A stretch of 13,087 nucleotides of DNA from Lachnospiraceae bacterium (GCA_016297945.1 JAEDFR010000069.1:1-13087), one strand, 5' to 3'. Shown: positions 1 to 6,506, counted from the stretch's first letter. Numbers and translations are program-made. Notes: generated by a model from the sequence alone, not told the origin.

Positions 1-71
1 TCAGCAAAGCCGGCTTCTTCTCATCAGACAGAACCATCGACCAGTACAATAAAGAAATCTGGAAACTGTAA
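1..71 (+). CDS. Glycogen/maltodextrin phosphorylase, C-terminal end (partial)
   Basis: Only the last 22 full codons are inside the window, ending in TAA at 69-71. They read SKAGFFSSDRTI, then a short linker, then YNKEIWKL. This resembles the conserved C-terminus of glycogen/starch phosphorylases (GT35), where an 'FSSDRTI..Y..eIW' tail closes the protein. The family uses pyridoxal phosphate to release glucose-1-phosphate from alpha-glucans in the cytoplasm. The catalytic part lies upstream of the window, so activity cannot be judged. The call rests on a short but distinctive motif. Confidence 0.75.
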   Translation, partial: SKAGFFSSDRTIDQYNKEIWKL

Positions 72-91
72 AAATAATTAAGGAATAGCAG

Positions 92-120
92 TTGACAAGA
101 AATAAATGAAGTGCTAAGAT
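92..120 (+). promoter_or_regulatory. Promoter of the trpD T-box leader
   Basis: A perfect -35 box TTGACA (92-97) is followed by a 17-bp spacer and a -10 box TAAGAT (115-120). A TG at 112-113 gives an extended -10. Transcription would start near 127, just upstream of the T-box stem I. Confidence 0.7.
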
Positions 121-126
121 TTTACT

Positions 127-411
127 AATTTAATGAGTTAAACCGTTGAAGTGGAGATAACGGCGTTTCACGCCCCTACAGAGAACCTGTGATGCTGAGA
201 TACAGGCAGGAAACAAGACGTCAAATGGACCACGGAGGGCGCAAGGAAAGATTCTATATGGGATTTAGTATTTTGCGACGTAAGGCATGCGTCAGTTGCC
301 GGGGATATCAGAGGTATCCCGCAGAGCGTGTGATTGTTCACAAATTCAAGGTGGCACCGCGGATAAAGATTATTCGTCCTTGACAGATATAATTCTGTCA
401 GGGACTTTTTT
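127..411 (+). promoter_or_regulatory. Tryptophan-specific T-box riboswitch
   Basis: This leader senses the charging of a tRNA and decides between antitermination and termination before trpD. The conserved T-box sequence AAGGTGGCACCGCGG is at 348-362. The stem I apical helix (CCTGT 186-190 with ACAGG 202-206) encloses a GATGCTGAGA loop. On the 3' side, a TGG followed by A (226-229) fits the tryptophan specifier. The bulge UGGC (352-355) would pair with a tRNA ending GCCA, which agrees with the G73 discriminator of bacterial tRNA-Trp. A GGGATA/TATCCC hairpin near 302-319 fits stem III. The antiterminator pairs AAGG (348-351) with CCTT (378-381). The specifier was assigned by eye, without a covariance-model fold. 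Confidence 0.92.
376..411 (+). terminator. T-box intrinsic terminator
   Basis: GTCCTTGACAGA (376-387) pairs with TCTGTCAGGGAC (394-405) over 12 bp with one G-U pair, followed by six T's. The left arm contains the CCTT that would otherwise pair in the antiterminator, so the two structures are mutually exclusive, as expected for a T-box switch. Confidence 0.9.
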
Positions 412-417
412 GTTATA

Positions 418-587
418 CACGATGAGCCAAGTTCAAATTTGTGCTTGCACAAGAATTTGAATTTGGCGAACGTATAATCACTGAGATGGAACGAAGTGAA
501 AACGAAGTGATTATACAGAGTGTATAGCGATCAGTCGAAGACTGATTGGCACGATGAGCCAAGTTCAAATTTGTGCTTGCACAAGAA
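418..587. repeat. Hairpin-rich repeat cluster in the trpD leader, with 38-bp direct repeats
   Basis: A 38-bp sequence occurs twice exactly, at 418-455 and 550-587. The first copy continues into a long imperfect hairpin (426-467: GCCAA/TTGGC outside, TTCAAAT/ATTTGAA and TTGTGC/GCACAA inside). The second copy lacks the matching 3' arm. Between them are an 11-bp perfect inverted repeat GTATAATCACT (472-482) and AGTGATTATAC (506-516), and a small hairpin ATCAGT (530-535) with ACTGAT (541-546). GTGTATA at 520-526 can pair with TATACAC at 414-420. The cluster lies after the T-box terminator and before trpD, so it would be part of the read-through mRNA. It looks like an intergenic repeat insertion with a partial duplication. 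No family is recognised. Confidence 0.75.
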
Positions 588-660
588 AGTAGGACCAAGC
601 TATTAAAAACTTAATAACAATATGAAGCAAGAAAAATCAATTAATAAAGGAGAGAAAAAC

Positions 661-1680
661 ATGATTAAAGAAGCAATCGTAAAAATTGTCAATAAGGATG
701 ACCTTAGCTATGATGAGGCTTATCAGGTTATGAATGAGATTATGAGCGGAGAAACTACCCCGACACAAAATGCGGCATTTTTGGCAGCGCTTTCTACTAA
801 AAGTGCTAAGGCAGAAACAACCGATGAAATTGCAGGCTGTGCGGCTGCCATGCGTGATCATGCGACCAAAGTGGAAACCGGCATGGATGTTTTTGAAATT
901 GTCGGCACCGGCGGAGATAATGCACAGAGCTTTAATATTTCCACAACCTCGGCACTGGTTGCGGCAGCAGGAGGAATGAAGGTTGCAAAACACGGAAATC
1001 GTGCAGCTTCTTCCAAATGCGGAACGGCAGACTGCTTAGAAGCATTAGGTGTAAATATTCAGCAGGATCCTGATAAATGTGTGGAACTTTTAAAAGAAGC
1101 CGGAATGTGTTTCTTCTTTGCACAGAAATATCATTCATCCATGAAGTATGTAGGTGCTATTCGTAAAGAATTGGGATTTCGAACTGTATTTAATATTTTG
1201 GGACCGTTGACAAATCCCGGTAGTCCCAAAATGCAGTTGCTTGGCGTATATGACGAATATCTAGTTCAGCCGCTGGCGCAGGTTTTGATCAATCTTGGCG
1301 TGGAAAGAGGTATGGTTGTATACGGACAGGACAAACTGGATGAAATATCTTTAAGTTCTCCCACAACAATCTGTGAATTTAAAGACGGCTGGATAAAAAA
1401 CTACGTAATCACTCCGGAAGACTATGGATTTGAAAGATGTAAGAAAGAGGATTTGGTCGGAGGAACACCGGAAGAAAATGCGGCTATTACAAAGGCAATC
1501 TTAAGTGGCGAAGAGAGAGGACATAAGAGAAATGCCGTTTTATTAAATGCTGGCGCATCTTTATATATAGGCAAAAAAGCAGAAACCTTTGCGGATGGAG
1601 TGAAACTGGCAGCAGAATTGATTGATAGCAAAAAAGCATTGGATACGCTCAATAAAGTGATCGAAGTAAGCAATCGATAA
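661..1680 (+). CDS. trpD: Anthranilate phosphoribosyltransferase
   Basis: TrpD joins anthranilate to PRPP to give N-(5'-phosphoribosyl)anthranilate, the second step of tryptophan synthesis from chorismate. The 339-aa product has the usual length. It has an N-terminal helical domain, then the PRPP-binding GTGGD loop (82-86), FNIST (91-95), KHGNR (110-114) with an SSK motif just after, an RKELGFRT.FN.LGPLTNP segment and a DEISL metal-site motif. The ATG at 661 is preferred over an in-frame ATG at 622 because AAAGGAGAG sits directly before it. The gene follows a Trp T-box, which independently supports the role. No trpC, F, B or A follows; a terminator closes the unit, so trpD stands alone here. 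Whether it is the only trpD in the genome cannot be seen. Confidence 0.95.
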   Translation: MIKEAIVKIVNKDDLSYDEAYQVMNEIMSGETTPTQNAAFLAALSTKSAKAETTDEIAGCAAAMRDHATKVETGMDVFEIVGTGGDNAQSFNISTTSALVAAAGGMKVAKHGNRAASSKCGTADCLEALGVNIQQDPDKCVELLKEAGMCFFFAQKYHSSMKYVGAIRKELGFRTVFNILGPLTNPGSPKMQLLGVYDEYLVQPLAQVLINLGVERGMVVYGQDKLDEISLSSPTTICEFKDGWIKNYVITPEDYGFERCKKEDLVGGTPEENAAITKAILSGEERGHKRNAVLLNAGASLYIGKKAETFADGVKLAAELIDSKKALDTLNKVIEVSNR

Positions 1681-1714
1681 CTAAAAAGTTTGTGTGAATA
1701 AGTGTGATCAGACA

Positions 1715-1758
1715 AATGCAGGTACGGGTATTGGTGCGTGCTTGCATTTTCTTTTTTA
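1715..1758 (+). terminator. Intrinsic terminator of trpD
   Basis: AATGCAGGTACG (1715-1726) pairs with CGTGCTTGCATT (1737-1748) over 12 bp, including two wobble pairs. The loop is 10 nt and a T-rich tract (TTCTTTTTTA) follows. It lies 35 bp after the trpD stop and ends the transcript. Confidence 0.85.
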
Positions 1759-1772
1759 TTCGTAATATAATA

Positions 1773-1927
1773 ATGATACCAGGGTCAAAAGGTCATACTT
1801 TTCATGCTCGCATGAAAAAGTATGACTTTGGGACCCGCAAAACATGAGAAAGTAGCCCGATTAGGGCGGATTTCGAATGTTTTAGGATTGCAAGAGCACA
1901 AAGTGCGTAGCAATCCGTTGGTATCAT
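1773..1927. repeat. 155-bp structured element with terminal inverted repeats (MITE- or REP-like)
   Basis: The ends are a perfect 9-bp inverted repeat, ATGATACCA (1773-1781) and TGGTATCAT (1919-1927). Inside are three hairpins in series. The first has an outer GGGTC (1782-1786)/GACCC (1832-1836) stem, then GTCATACTT (1792-1800)/AAGTATGAC (1818-1826), closed by TTCATG-CTCG-CATGAA. The second has AAAACAT (1839-1845)/ATGTTTT (1877-1883) around GCCC (1855-1858)/GGGC (1864-1867). The third has GGATTGC (1885-1891)/GCAATCC (1910-1916) around GCAC/GTGC. The whole can fold as a multi-arm cloverleaf on either strand. No coding capacity and no clear target-site duplication is visible. A non-autonomous mobile element or a repeated RNA/DNA structure are both possible. 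Confidence 0.75.
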
Positions 1928-1954
1928 GAGGTCAAAATACCTTTTTGCCCCCAA

Positions 1955-1996
1955 CATCATAATATTTATGCTTTCGCCAGTCATCATAATATTTAT
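1955..1996. repeat. 15-bp direct repeat pair
   Basis: CATCATAATATTTAT occurs at 1955-1969 and again at 1982-1996, 27 bp apart. It fills the gap between the 155-bp element and the antitoxin-RNA promoter. Its role is unknown; it may be an element-end duplication or a binding site. Confidence 0.5.
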
Positions 1997-1998
1997 AC

Positions 1999-2027
1999 TT
2001 GAACTTTCACATAAACTGTGCTATCTT
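1999..2027 (+). promoter_or_regulatory. Promoter of the antisense antitoxin RNA
   Basis: A -35 box TTGAAC (1999-2004), a 17-bp spacer and a -10 box TATCTT (2022-2027) with an extended TG (2019-2020) predict a start near 2034. The transcript would run against the 3' end of the toxin mRNA. Confidence 0.6.
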
Positions 2028-2029
2028 GT

Positions 2030-2064
2030 AACTAAAGAAAGCACCCACTCCAAAGGTGGATGCT
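2030..2064 (-). terminator. Intrinsic terminator of the toxin mRNA
   Basis: On the minus strand, AGCATCCAC (2064-2056) pairs with GTGGGTGCT (2048-2040) and is followed by TTCTTTAGTT. The pairing is complete only in the minus-strand RNA, where a U-G pair replaces an A-C mismatch on the plus strand. This points to the toxin transcript as its owner. Confidence 0.7.
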
Positions 2065-2135
2065 CCTAGCATAAGATTAATGCCTTTAAGGGCACGGCCT
2101 ATCCTGTGGGTGAGACAGGATAGGCATTTTTATTT
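2034..2135 (+). ncRNA. Predicted antisense RNA antitoxin (type I system)
   Basis: The predicted RNA of about 100 nt starts after the 1999-2027 promoter and ends at a strong plus-strand terminator. That terminator is GCCTATCCTGT (2097-2107) pairing with ACAGGATAGGC (2115-2125), 7-nt loop, then ATTTTTATTTT. It is complementary to the 3' untranslated part of the toxin mRNA and reaches its stop codon at 2130-2132. This is the usual arrangement for Firmicutes type I systems such as txpA/ratA, where convergent transcripts overlap at their 3' ends. It was inferred from promoter, terminator and position; expression is unproven. Confidence 0.6.
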
Positions 2136-2246
2136 TCGCTTGTTTCTCTTATCGAGAAAGGCAAGCAACGCAACAATCAAACTACCAAAGGTAAATAACA
2201 AAGTTAAAATACCAAGGGAAACCGAAAGGATTTCATAAGCTGTCAT
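2130..2246 (-). CDS. Holin-like toxin of a type I toxin-antitoxin system
   Basis: This 38-aa peptide begins MTAYEILSVSLGILTLLF, continues as a single hydrophobic helix (about residues 7-28) and ends in a positively charged DKRNKRK tail. Length, 'YEILS' start, one membrane helix and basic tail match the 'putative holin-like toxin' family found in many Firmicutes. Related peptides insert into and depolarise the membrane when the antisense RNA is lost. The start ATG at 2246 is preceded by a very strong GGGAGGTGA. The mRNA has an 83-nt leader that can fold (CCTATG/CATAGG around AGCCGG/CCGGCT), which may slow translation, and a terminator at 2030-2064. The antisense RNA at 2034-2135 covers its 3' end. 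The family call is confident; toxicity is inferred. Confidence 0.85.
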   Translation of the reverse strand: MTAYEILSVSLGILTLLFTFGSLIVALLAFLDKRNKRK

Positions 2247-2335
2247 AATCGTCACCTCCCTTCCTATGTATTCCGGCTAACCGGTTTTCAAAGCCGGGAG
2301 GCTACCACCCTGTCATAGGTGCTTTCCATAATCCA

Positions 2336-2364
2336 ATTCTATCACAGGTCAAAAATGATTACAA
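2336..2364 (-). promoter_or_regulatory. Promoter of the toxin mRNA
   Basis: On the minus strand: -35 TTGTAA (2364-2359), 17-bp spacer, -10 TAGAAT (2341-2336) with an extended TG just upstream. The predicted start is near 2329, which gives a leader of about 83 nt with two nested stems: CCTATG (2319-2314)/CATAGG (2268-2263) and CCGGCT (2297-2292)/AGCCGG (2278-2273). Confidence 0.6.
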
Positions 2365-2480
2365 CGATATTTTGTATATTTTTCCACATAAAAAAATATA
2401 CAAAAAGTTTTATATATTTCTTCCCACTTTTAGATAAACACGTATCATCTTACTAAAACCAATCCAAAAACAAATCTTCC

Positions 2481-3986
2481 TTAGTTCCACTCTTCCACTG
2501 CCTTATTGTAGTAATCCATCAATACCGGCTTTGTCAATCGGTTAATCTCGACCGTTTCATTGATTTCATCCTTGCCAAACAAAAAAAGCGCCGAAACATT
2601 TTCCGAAGTCAGATATCTGGTTTCGACATCAAATTTAAAATCATCTTTTAGCTCTCTCTTGCTGGCCATATTAAATCCCCAGTCTCCGAACGCCGGAACC
2701 TGAAGATGATAAGGCTTTACCAAAAAACCTTCACTTTCTATTGTTTTGTTGATACACCAGAAAGCCTTTGTTGCATAATAAGGACTGGTAGACTGCACAA
2801 CCATGACGCCGTCATCCTTTAAACAGCCGCCGCACATTCTGTAAAAGATATTGGAATACAATTTGTTGAGTGATTCACAGTTAGGATCCGGCAAATCCAC
2901 AATAATCAAATCATACTTTTCTTTACAAGACTCCAAATACTCATAAGCATCTTCATTGTGCACGAAAAGCTTCTCCGATTTCAGACTGCCCTGATTAATG
3001 GTAGCAATATTTTCATTGGTGGAACAAATCCGAATCATCTCTGAATCCAAATCCACCAGATCAATTTTTTCTACCTCATCATACTTTAATACTTCTCGGA
3101 CAGCCAGGCCGTCACCACCGCCTAAAATCAAAATCTCGGACCGATACTCCAGCGCACTCATAGGGATATGAACCAATGCCTCATGATAGCGGTATTCATC
3201 TGCTGTCGAAAACTGACAGTTGCCGTCAATATAAAGGCGCACATCATCCCGATGTTTGGTCATTACAATTTTCTGATATTCCGTCTGTTCCATATAAATG
3301 ATATGATCGCGATACAATCCCCCTTCTACACCTTCAGAAATATTATCTGCAAATATCATTCCCAAAACCATAAAGAGAGCAATGCAGGCAGCTAACAGAC
3401 GATAAATCTTGATTTCCCGGACACGCTCTCCAAACCGCCACAAAATAAGCATTGCCGCAACAATATTAAGCAGTCCGCAAAGAAATGAAGTTGCAAAATA
3501 GCCAAGCTTTGGCAATAAAAGGAGAGGGAATGCAATCGCTCCAAGCAGCCCGCCGATATAATCAAAACTGAAAATTGAGGACAATGTGACAGATAAGTCA
3601 TTTTCATCCGCTTCAATAATCCTTGTCATAATCGGAATTTCGGCACCGGCCAGTGTTCCAATTAATATAATTTCCAAATACATCACGACTGCATAATTGG
3701 AAATATAAATATTGGATAAGAAAAGCAGAAGGGAGCTTACGCCCCCAACTATGCCAATACTCAATTCAATTGTGACAAAGATATTAAACAAGTTCTTTTT
3801 AAAATATTTTGATATGTAGGATCCAAAACCCAATGCCGCCATATATAAGCCGATAGTAATTGAATACTGCAGGGTGCTGTTTCCCAACAGATAAGAGCTG
3901 ACCGCACTGATGATTAACTCATAACACATCGAACAGCCTGAAATAATCAGAGTTGTCAGCATCAAAAGTCTGTACTTTTTACTCAT
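2481..3986 (-). CDS. Membrane-anchored spermidine synthase-like aminopropyltransferase
   Basis: The protein has 501 aa in two parts. Residues 1-213 hold about seven hydrophobic helices (near 8-33, 41-57, 66-90, 96-120, 141-159, 163-182, 194-213). Residues 225-480 form a SpeE-type Rossmann domain: an EYQKI segment (236-240), GGGDG (289-293) of the AdoMet/dcAdoMet site, acidic VDLDSE (311-316), and VDLPDPN (363-369) containing the catalytic-type Asp364. This layout and the AFGDWGF motif (432-438) fit the family of spermidine synthases with an N-terminal membrane domain. SpeE enzymes move an aminopropyl group from decarboxylated AdoMet to an amine; here the acceptor is unknown and may be membrane-linked. 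A speD in the same cluster can supply the donor. The start ATG has AAAGGT upstream. A 149-bp gap separates it from the DUF350 gene, so it may have extra control. Confidence 0.88.
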   Translation of the reverse strand: MSKKYRLLMLTTLIISGCSMCYELIISAVSSYLLGNSTLQYSITIGLYMAALGFGSYISKYFKKNLFNIFVTIELSIGIVGGVSSLLLFLSNIYISNYAVVMYLEIILIGTLAGAEIPIMTRIIEADENDLSVTLSSIFSFDYIGGLLGAIAFPLLLLPKLGYFATSFLCGLLNIVAAMLILWRFGERVREIKIYRLLAACIALFMVLGMIFADNISEGVEGGLYRDHIIYMEQTEYQKIVMTKHRDDVRLYIDGNCQFSTADEYRYHEALVHIPMSALEYRSEILILGGGDGLAVREVLKYDEVEKIDLVDLDSEMIRICSTNENIATINQGSLKSEKLFVHNEDAYEYLESCKEKYDLIIVDLPDPNCESLNKLYSNIFYRMCGGCLKDDGVMVVQSTSPYYATKAFWCINKTIESEGFLVKPYHLQVPAFGDWGFNMASKRELKDDFKFDVETRYLTSENVSALFLFGKDEINETVEINRLTKPVLMDYYNKAVEEWN

Positions 3987-4135
3987 GTCAATACCTTTTC
4001 TTTAATTCACATTTTAATTGTGTAGTTGCAAAAGCAACCATCACTCAATAATAACGATAACAGTATGCTTGCGGTATCATTATTTGCTGATTTCAAATGG
4101 TGTATATACTTTTACTCACAATTATTACTATTATT

Positions 4136-4558
4136 TTACTGAATTACACCACTTACGATAAATGCAATACCAACAAACATACCAAAAATCATAATACCTG
4201 CTGCTTCATTTCTTTCTTTTAAAGCAACATTGAAATTGAATTTTCTGTTGATGATATCAACAATAAAGTAAGCAAGAATAAATGCCACAATTCCGATAGC
4301 GGAATAAACAACGGTATCAATAGATCCCCGCAAAAGTTCGGTTGCTTCGCCGGCAGAAAATGAAATAATTGCTGAGCGAATAACAAATCCAAGTCCTGCA
4401 TAGATACCGGCAGATACCCAGCCTACTGCTTTATTACCATCATTGATTTCCTGCGGAAAATCAACCGGAATGCACAAATCGATGATCCAATAACCAAGCA
4501 TCATCATTACAAGACCAATAGCAAGATAAACGACTGTTTCAAGAATCACTGTTAACAT
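4136..4558 (-). CDS. DUF350 four-helix membrane protein
   Basis: The 140-aa product is almost entirely membrane helices (about 7-28, 44-64, 82-103, 118-138). The two halves resemble each other: a 'VVY.AIG' helix, a polar linker, then a '(G)N.A(V/A)G' motif leading into a glycine-rich helix (N42-G46 and N117-G121). This internal duplication is typical of DUF350 proteins. I chose the ATG at 4558 over one 13 codons upstream because AAAAGGAG lies just before it. The biochemical function is not established. It sits between DUF4178 and speE-like genes, partners often reported for this family, which suggests a shared membrane complex. Confidence 0.85.
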   Translation of the reverse strand: MLTVILETVVYLAIGLVMMMLGYWIIDLCIPVDFPQEINDGNKAVGWVSAGIYAGLGFVIRSAIISFSAGEATELLRGSIDTVVYSAIGIVAFILAYFIVDIINRKFNFNVALKERNEAAGIMIFGMFVGIAFIVSGVIQ

Positions 4559-4670
4559 ATTTTTTCTCCTTTTCCTAAAAAAACTTAAACTATTCAAAAT
4601 ACACTATTTTTACAACTCATTACTTTCACAGAATAATTTCATTCTTTATGCTTCATCCAAATAGCGAAAA

Positions 4671-5762
4671 CTACTTACCGCTACTAATGCCACCGCTTGA
4701 GGAGCTTCTATTATTCACACTGGACTGTCTGACAGAATTGGAATAACTGTCAAAATATCCGTTTCCGATATTGTGCACCGTTGAACCGCTATACATTGTA
4801 TATGCAGATGGGGAACTCTTATACTTGCCGGAATCGGTAGAATGACCACTGCTGTAATAATGACTGCGATACCATTTCGTATCACTATCAGAGCATTTAT
4901 AAGGGGCATTATCTGAAGTATAGTTATACTTTCTGGGCGACACCTGAACGTAAACCATATCCGCTTCCCCTTCCGGATGATAAATCAAACAATACTCACC
5001 ACTTGTAAGGATTGCGATTTCCGCATCCGTCACATCATCCTTTTGCGTAACAGACTCTGTCTTTCCTTCAATCCCATCAATAATATCTTTGGCAACGGCA
5101 TCCGTTGTACTTTCACTTCCGAAGGGATGATAGGAATAAACCATGGCTTCCTGCTTTTCATTTCCGGTGATCGTCGTTTCATAATAATAATCAGGCGAAC
5201 CTTTCAAATATTTGGCTATCGCTTTATTATTCGAACCGGAAGACGAAATAATGGTTGACAGCATGCTTAAAACATACATACCAATAAAAACACTGACAAA
5301 AATCCATACCAGCTTTTTCGAATTCGTTTTCTTTGGTTCTTTATAGCCAAGTACCTCAATGTCCGTCGGTTCAATATAAACACCGCGGGAATACTCAGCG
5401 CCATCGCTCCAGATTTCAACAGAAAGCGTCTTTTCTTCTGCTTCATCCTCGTATTCCACAAAATTTGCACGTTCACCAGGATCCACATCTACATCTCCGC
5501 CAAATTCCCGCACAATTTGTGTACCTTCATCAACCTTGTGCCACTCCGGCCCGATCTGACCTCTGATGTCGTTCGCCGGCCAGGAAAGCGAATACTCATT
5601 ATAGCATTCATCACAGGAAAGCCAGCGTTCTCCGTTTTGCGTTCTTATTCGATATTCTGTCCATTCCTTATTTCCATCCTGTGGATTGGAATATTTGATA
5701 TAACCAATGACAGTTCCATCAATTCCATTGACCTTTAATATCGTACCAACTCGATAAAACAA
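4671..5762 (-). CDS. DUF4178-domain single-pass membrane protein with Ser/Tyr-rich tail
   Basis: The 363-aa protein starts with a beta-rich soluble region (about 1-140) containing an ERWLSCDE segment, as in DUF4178 domains. A single membrane helix follows (about 151-173), then a second soluble region (about 178-290). The tail from about 295 is rich in Ser, Tyr, Gly and Asn and ends SSSSGGISSGK, so it is probably extended. The start codon is TTG at 5762, with GGGGG seven bases upstream and no better ATG; this may lower translation. It lies between speD and DUF350 in one direction. No enzymatic motif is visible. I infer an envelope or scaffold role with the DUF350 and SpeE-like proteins; the domain name is from pattern recognition. 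Confidence 0.78.
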   Translation of the reverse strand: MFYRVGTILKVNGIDGTVIGYIKYSNPQDGNKEWTEYRIRTQNGERWLSCDECYNEYSLSWPANDIRGQIGPEWHKVDEGTQIVREFGGDVDVDPGERANFVEYEDEAEEKTLSVEIWSDGAEYSRGVYIEPTDIEVLGYKEPKKTNSKKLVWIFVSVFIGMYVLSMLSTIISSSGSNNKAIAKYLKGSPDYYYETTITGNEKQEAMVYSYHPFGSESTTDAVAKDIIDGIEGKTESVTQKDDVTDAEIAILTSGEYCLIYHPEGEADMVYVQVSPRKYNYTSDNAPYKCSDSDTKWYRSHYYSSGHSTDSGKYKSSPSAYTMYSGSTVHNIGNGYFDSYSNSVRQSSVNNRSSSSGGISSGK

Positions 5763-5823
5763 TGTTCTACCCCCTTCTTTACTATATGGTTTTTCAAATC
5801 ATTCTATTTAAAACCATTTCTGA

Positions 5824-6159
5824 TTAACGATTAATTTTACGTTCTACCAAATGAAGCTCAATTCGTTCGGCCTCAAACAATTCTTTCAGCTTTTCTGATA
5901 TTCCTTCGACAACCTCATCCTTGCAGGAAAAAATATCGATTGCCGCATATCCGTATTCAGGCCATGTATGTATTGAAAAATGAGATGTAGAAATCACTGC
6001 AAAATACGTGACACCGATCGGTTCAAACTCATGTACGCACTCTTCAACAATTTGTGCACCCACAAACTCTATCGCCATATGCGCTGCTTTTTTTACCGCT
6101 TCCACATCATCAATCATTTGCGAACATCCATACAAATCCGCAATTAACTGTACTGCCAT
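5824..6159 (-). CDS. speD: S-adenosylmethionine decarboxylase proenzyme (bacterial SpeD)
   Basis: SpeD is a small pyruvoyl enzyme that decarboxylates AdoMet to provide the aminopropyl donor for polyamine synthases. The 111-aa product carries the signature STSHFSIHTWPEYGYAAIDI. Compared with the Thermotoga enzyme, the pyruvoyl-forming Ser (S59), His (H64), Cys (C79), the adenine-stacking Phe and Trp (F45, W66) and the ribose-binding Glu (E68) are all present at the same spacing. One position differs: the residue before the cleaved Ser is Thr58, where Glu is usual. The ATG follows GGAG by six bases. The gene lies 61 bp upstream of DUF4178 and 14 bp downstream of the zinc-finger gene. AdoMet is the likely substrate because the binding residues are kept, but SpeD homologues with other substrates exist. 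Confidence 0.92.
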   Translation of the reverse strand: MAVQLIADLYGCSQMIDDVEAVKKAAHMAIEFVGAQIVEECVHEFEPIGVTYFAVISTSHFSIHTWPEYGYAAIDIFSCKDEVVEGISEKLKELFEAERIELHLVERKINR

Positions 6160-6173
6160 TTTTTATCTCCAAC

Positions 6174-6506
6174 CTAATTGTTTCTACCAAATAATTTTCC
6201 TGTCAGCTTGTGTAGCCTGCCATAATTGTGTTTCGATGAAGCTTTATCGCTTCCACACTTGGTACAACAGGAACAATCCGAACGGTTATAGGAACCACAA
6301 TATTCACATAGCCAGTCCGGTGCATTAGTCGTTTTCGCTTTTTCTTCCGCTGTCAGAGTTGCCGCATCCAAATCCTGCGGTAAATAAAACATCGTCTCCA
6401 CGCCTCGCGGCTTTCCACATGACGTGCACGCATCATAACGGGCCTTGATTGCCTTTGTCCCACAATAGACACAATCCCAAAGACCTTCAATTCTTCTTTC
6501 TTCCAT
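6174..6506 (-). CDS. Two-finger RanBP2-type zinc-finger protein
   Basis: The 110-aa soluble protein carries two zinc fingers. Finger 2 (W65, C67, C70, N74, C81, C84) fits the RanBP2 pattern W-x-C-x2-C-x3-N-x6-C-x2-C exactly. Finger 1 (W10, C12, C15, C27, C30) has the same shape with a longer middle and no Asn. RanBP2 fingers bind single-stranded RNA or proteins in eukaryotes; in bacteria the ligand is mostly unknown. The ATG at 6506 is preferred over an upstream in-frame ATG at 6533 because GGAGGGGG precedes it. It ends 14 bp before speD, so the two are probably cotranscribed. A link to polyamine chemistry is suggested only by position. The basic C-terminus (HKLTGKLFGRNN) could contact nucleic acid or membrane. 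Confidence 0.8.
   Translation of the reverse strand: MEERRIEGLWDCVYCGTKAIKARYDACTSCGKPRGVETMFYLPQDLDAATLTAEEKAKTTNAPDWLCEYCGSYNRSDCSCCTKCGSDKASSKHNYGRLHKLTGKLFGRNN

Noticed and set aside
189..383. Open frame of 64 codons on the plus strand within the leader
   Set aside because: It lies wholly inside the T-box RNA, whose conserved stems and terminator explain the sequence better; no ribosome-binding site precedes it.
413..598. Minus-strand frame of 61 codons with a repeated peptide motif
   Set aside because: The repeated peptide comes from the 38-bp direct DNA repeats; there is no start signal and the region is structured non-coding repeat.
1802..1987. Minus-strand frame of 61 codons
   Set aside because: It overlaps the 155-bp hairpin element and the 15-bp repeats; base composition and structure indicate non-coding DNA.
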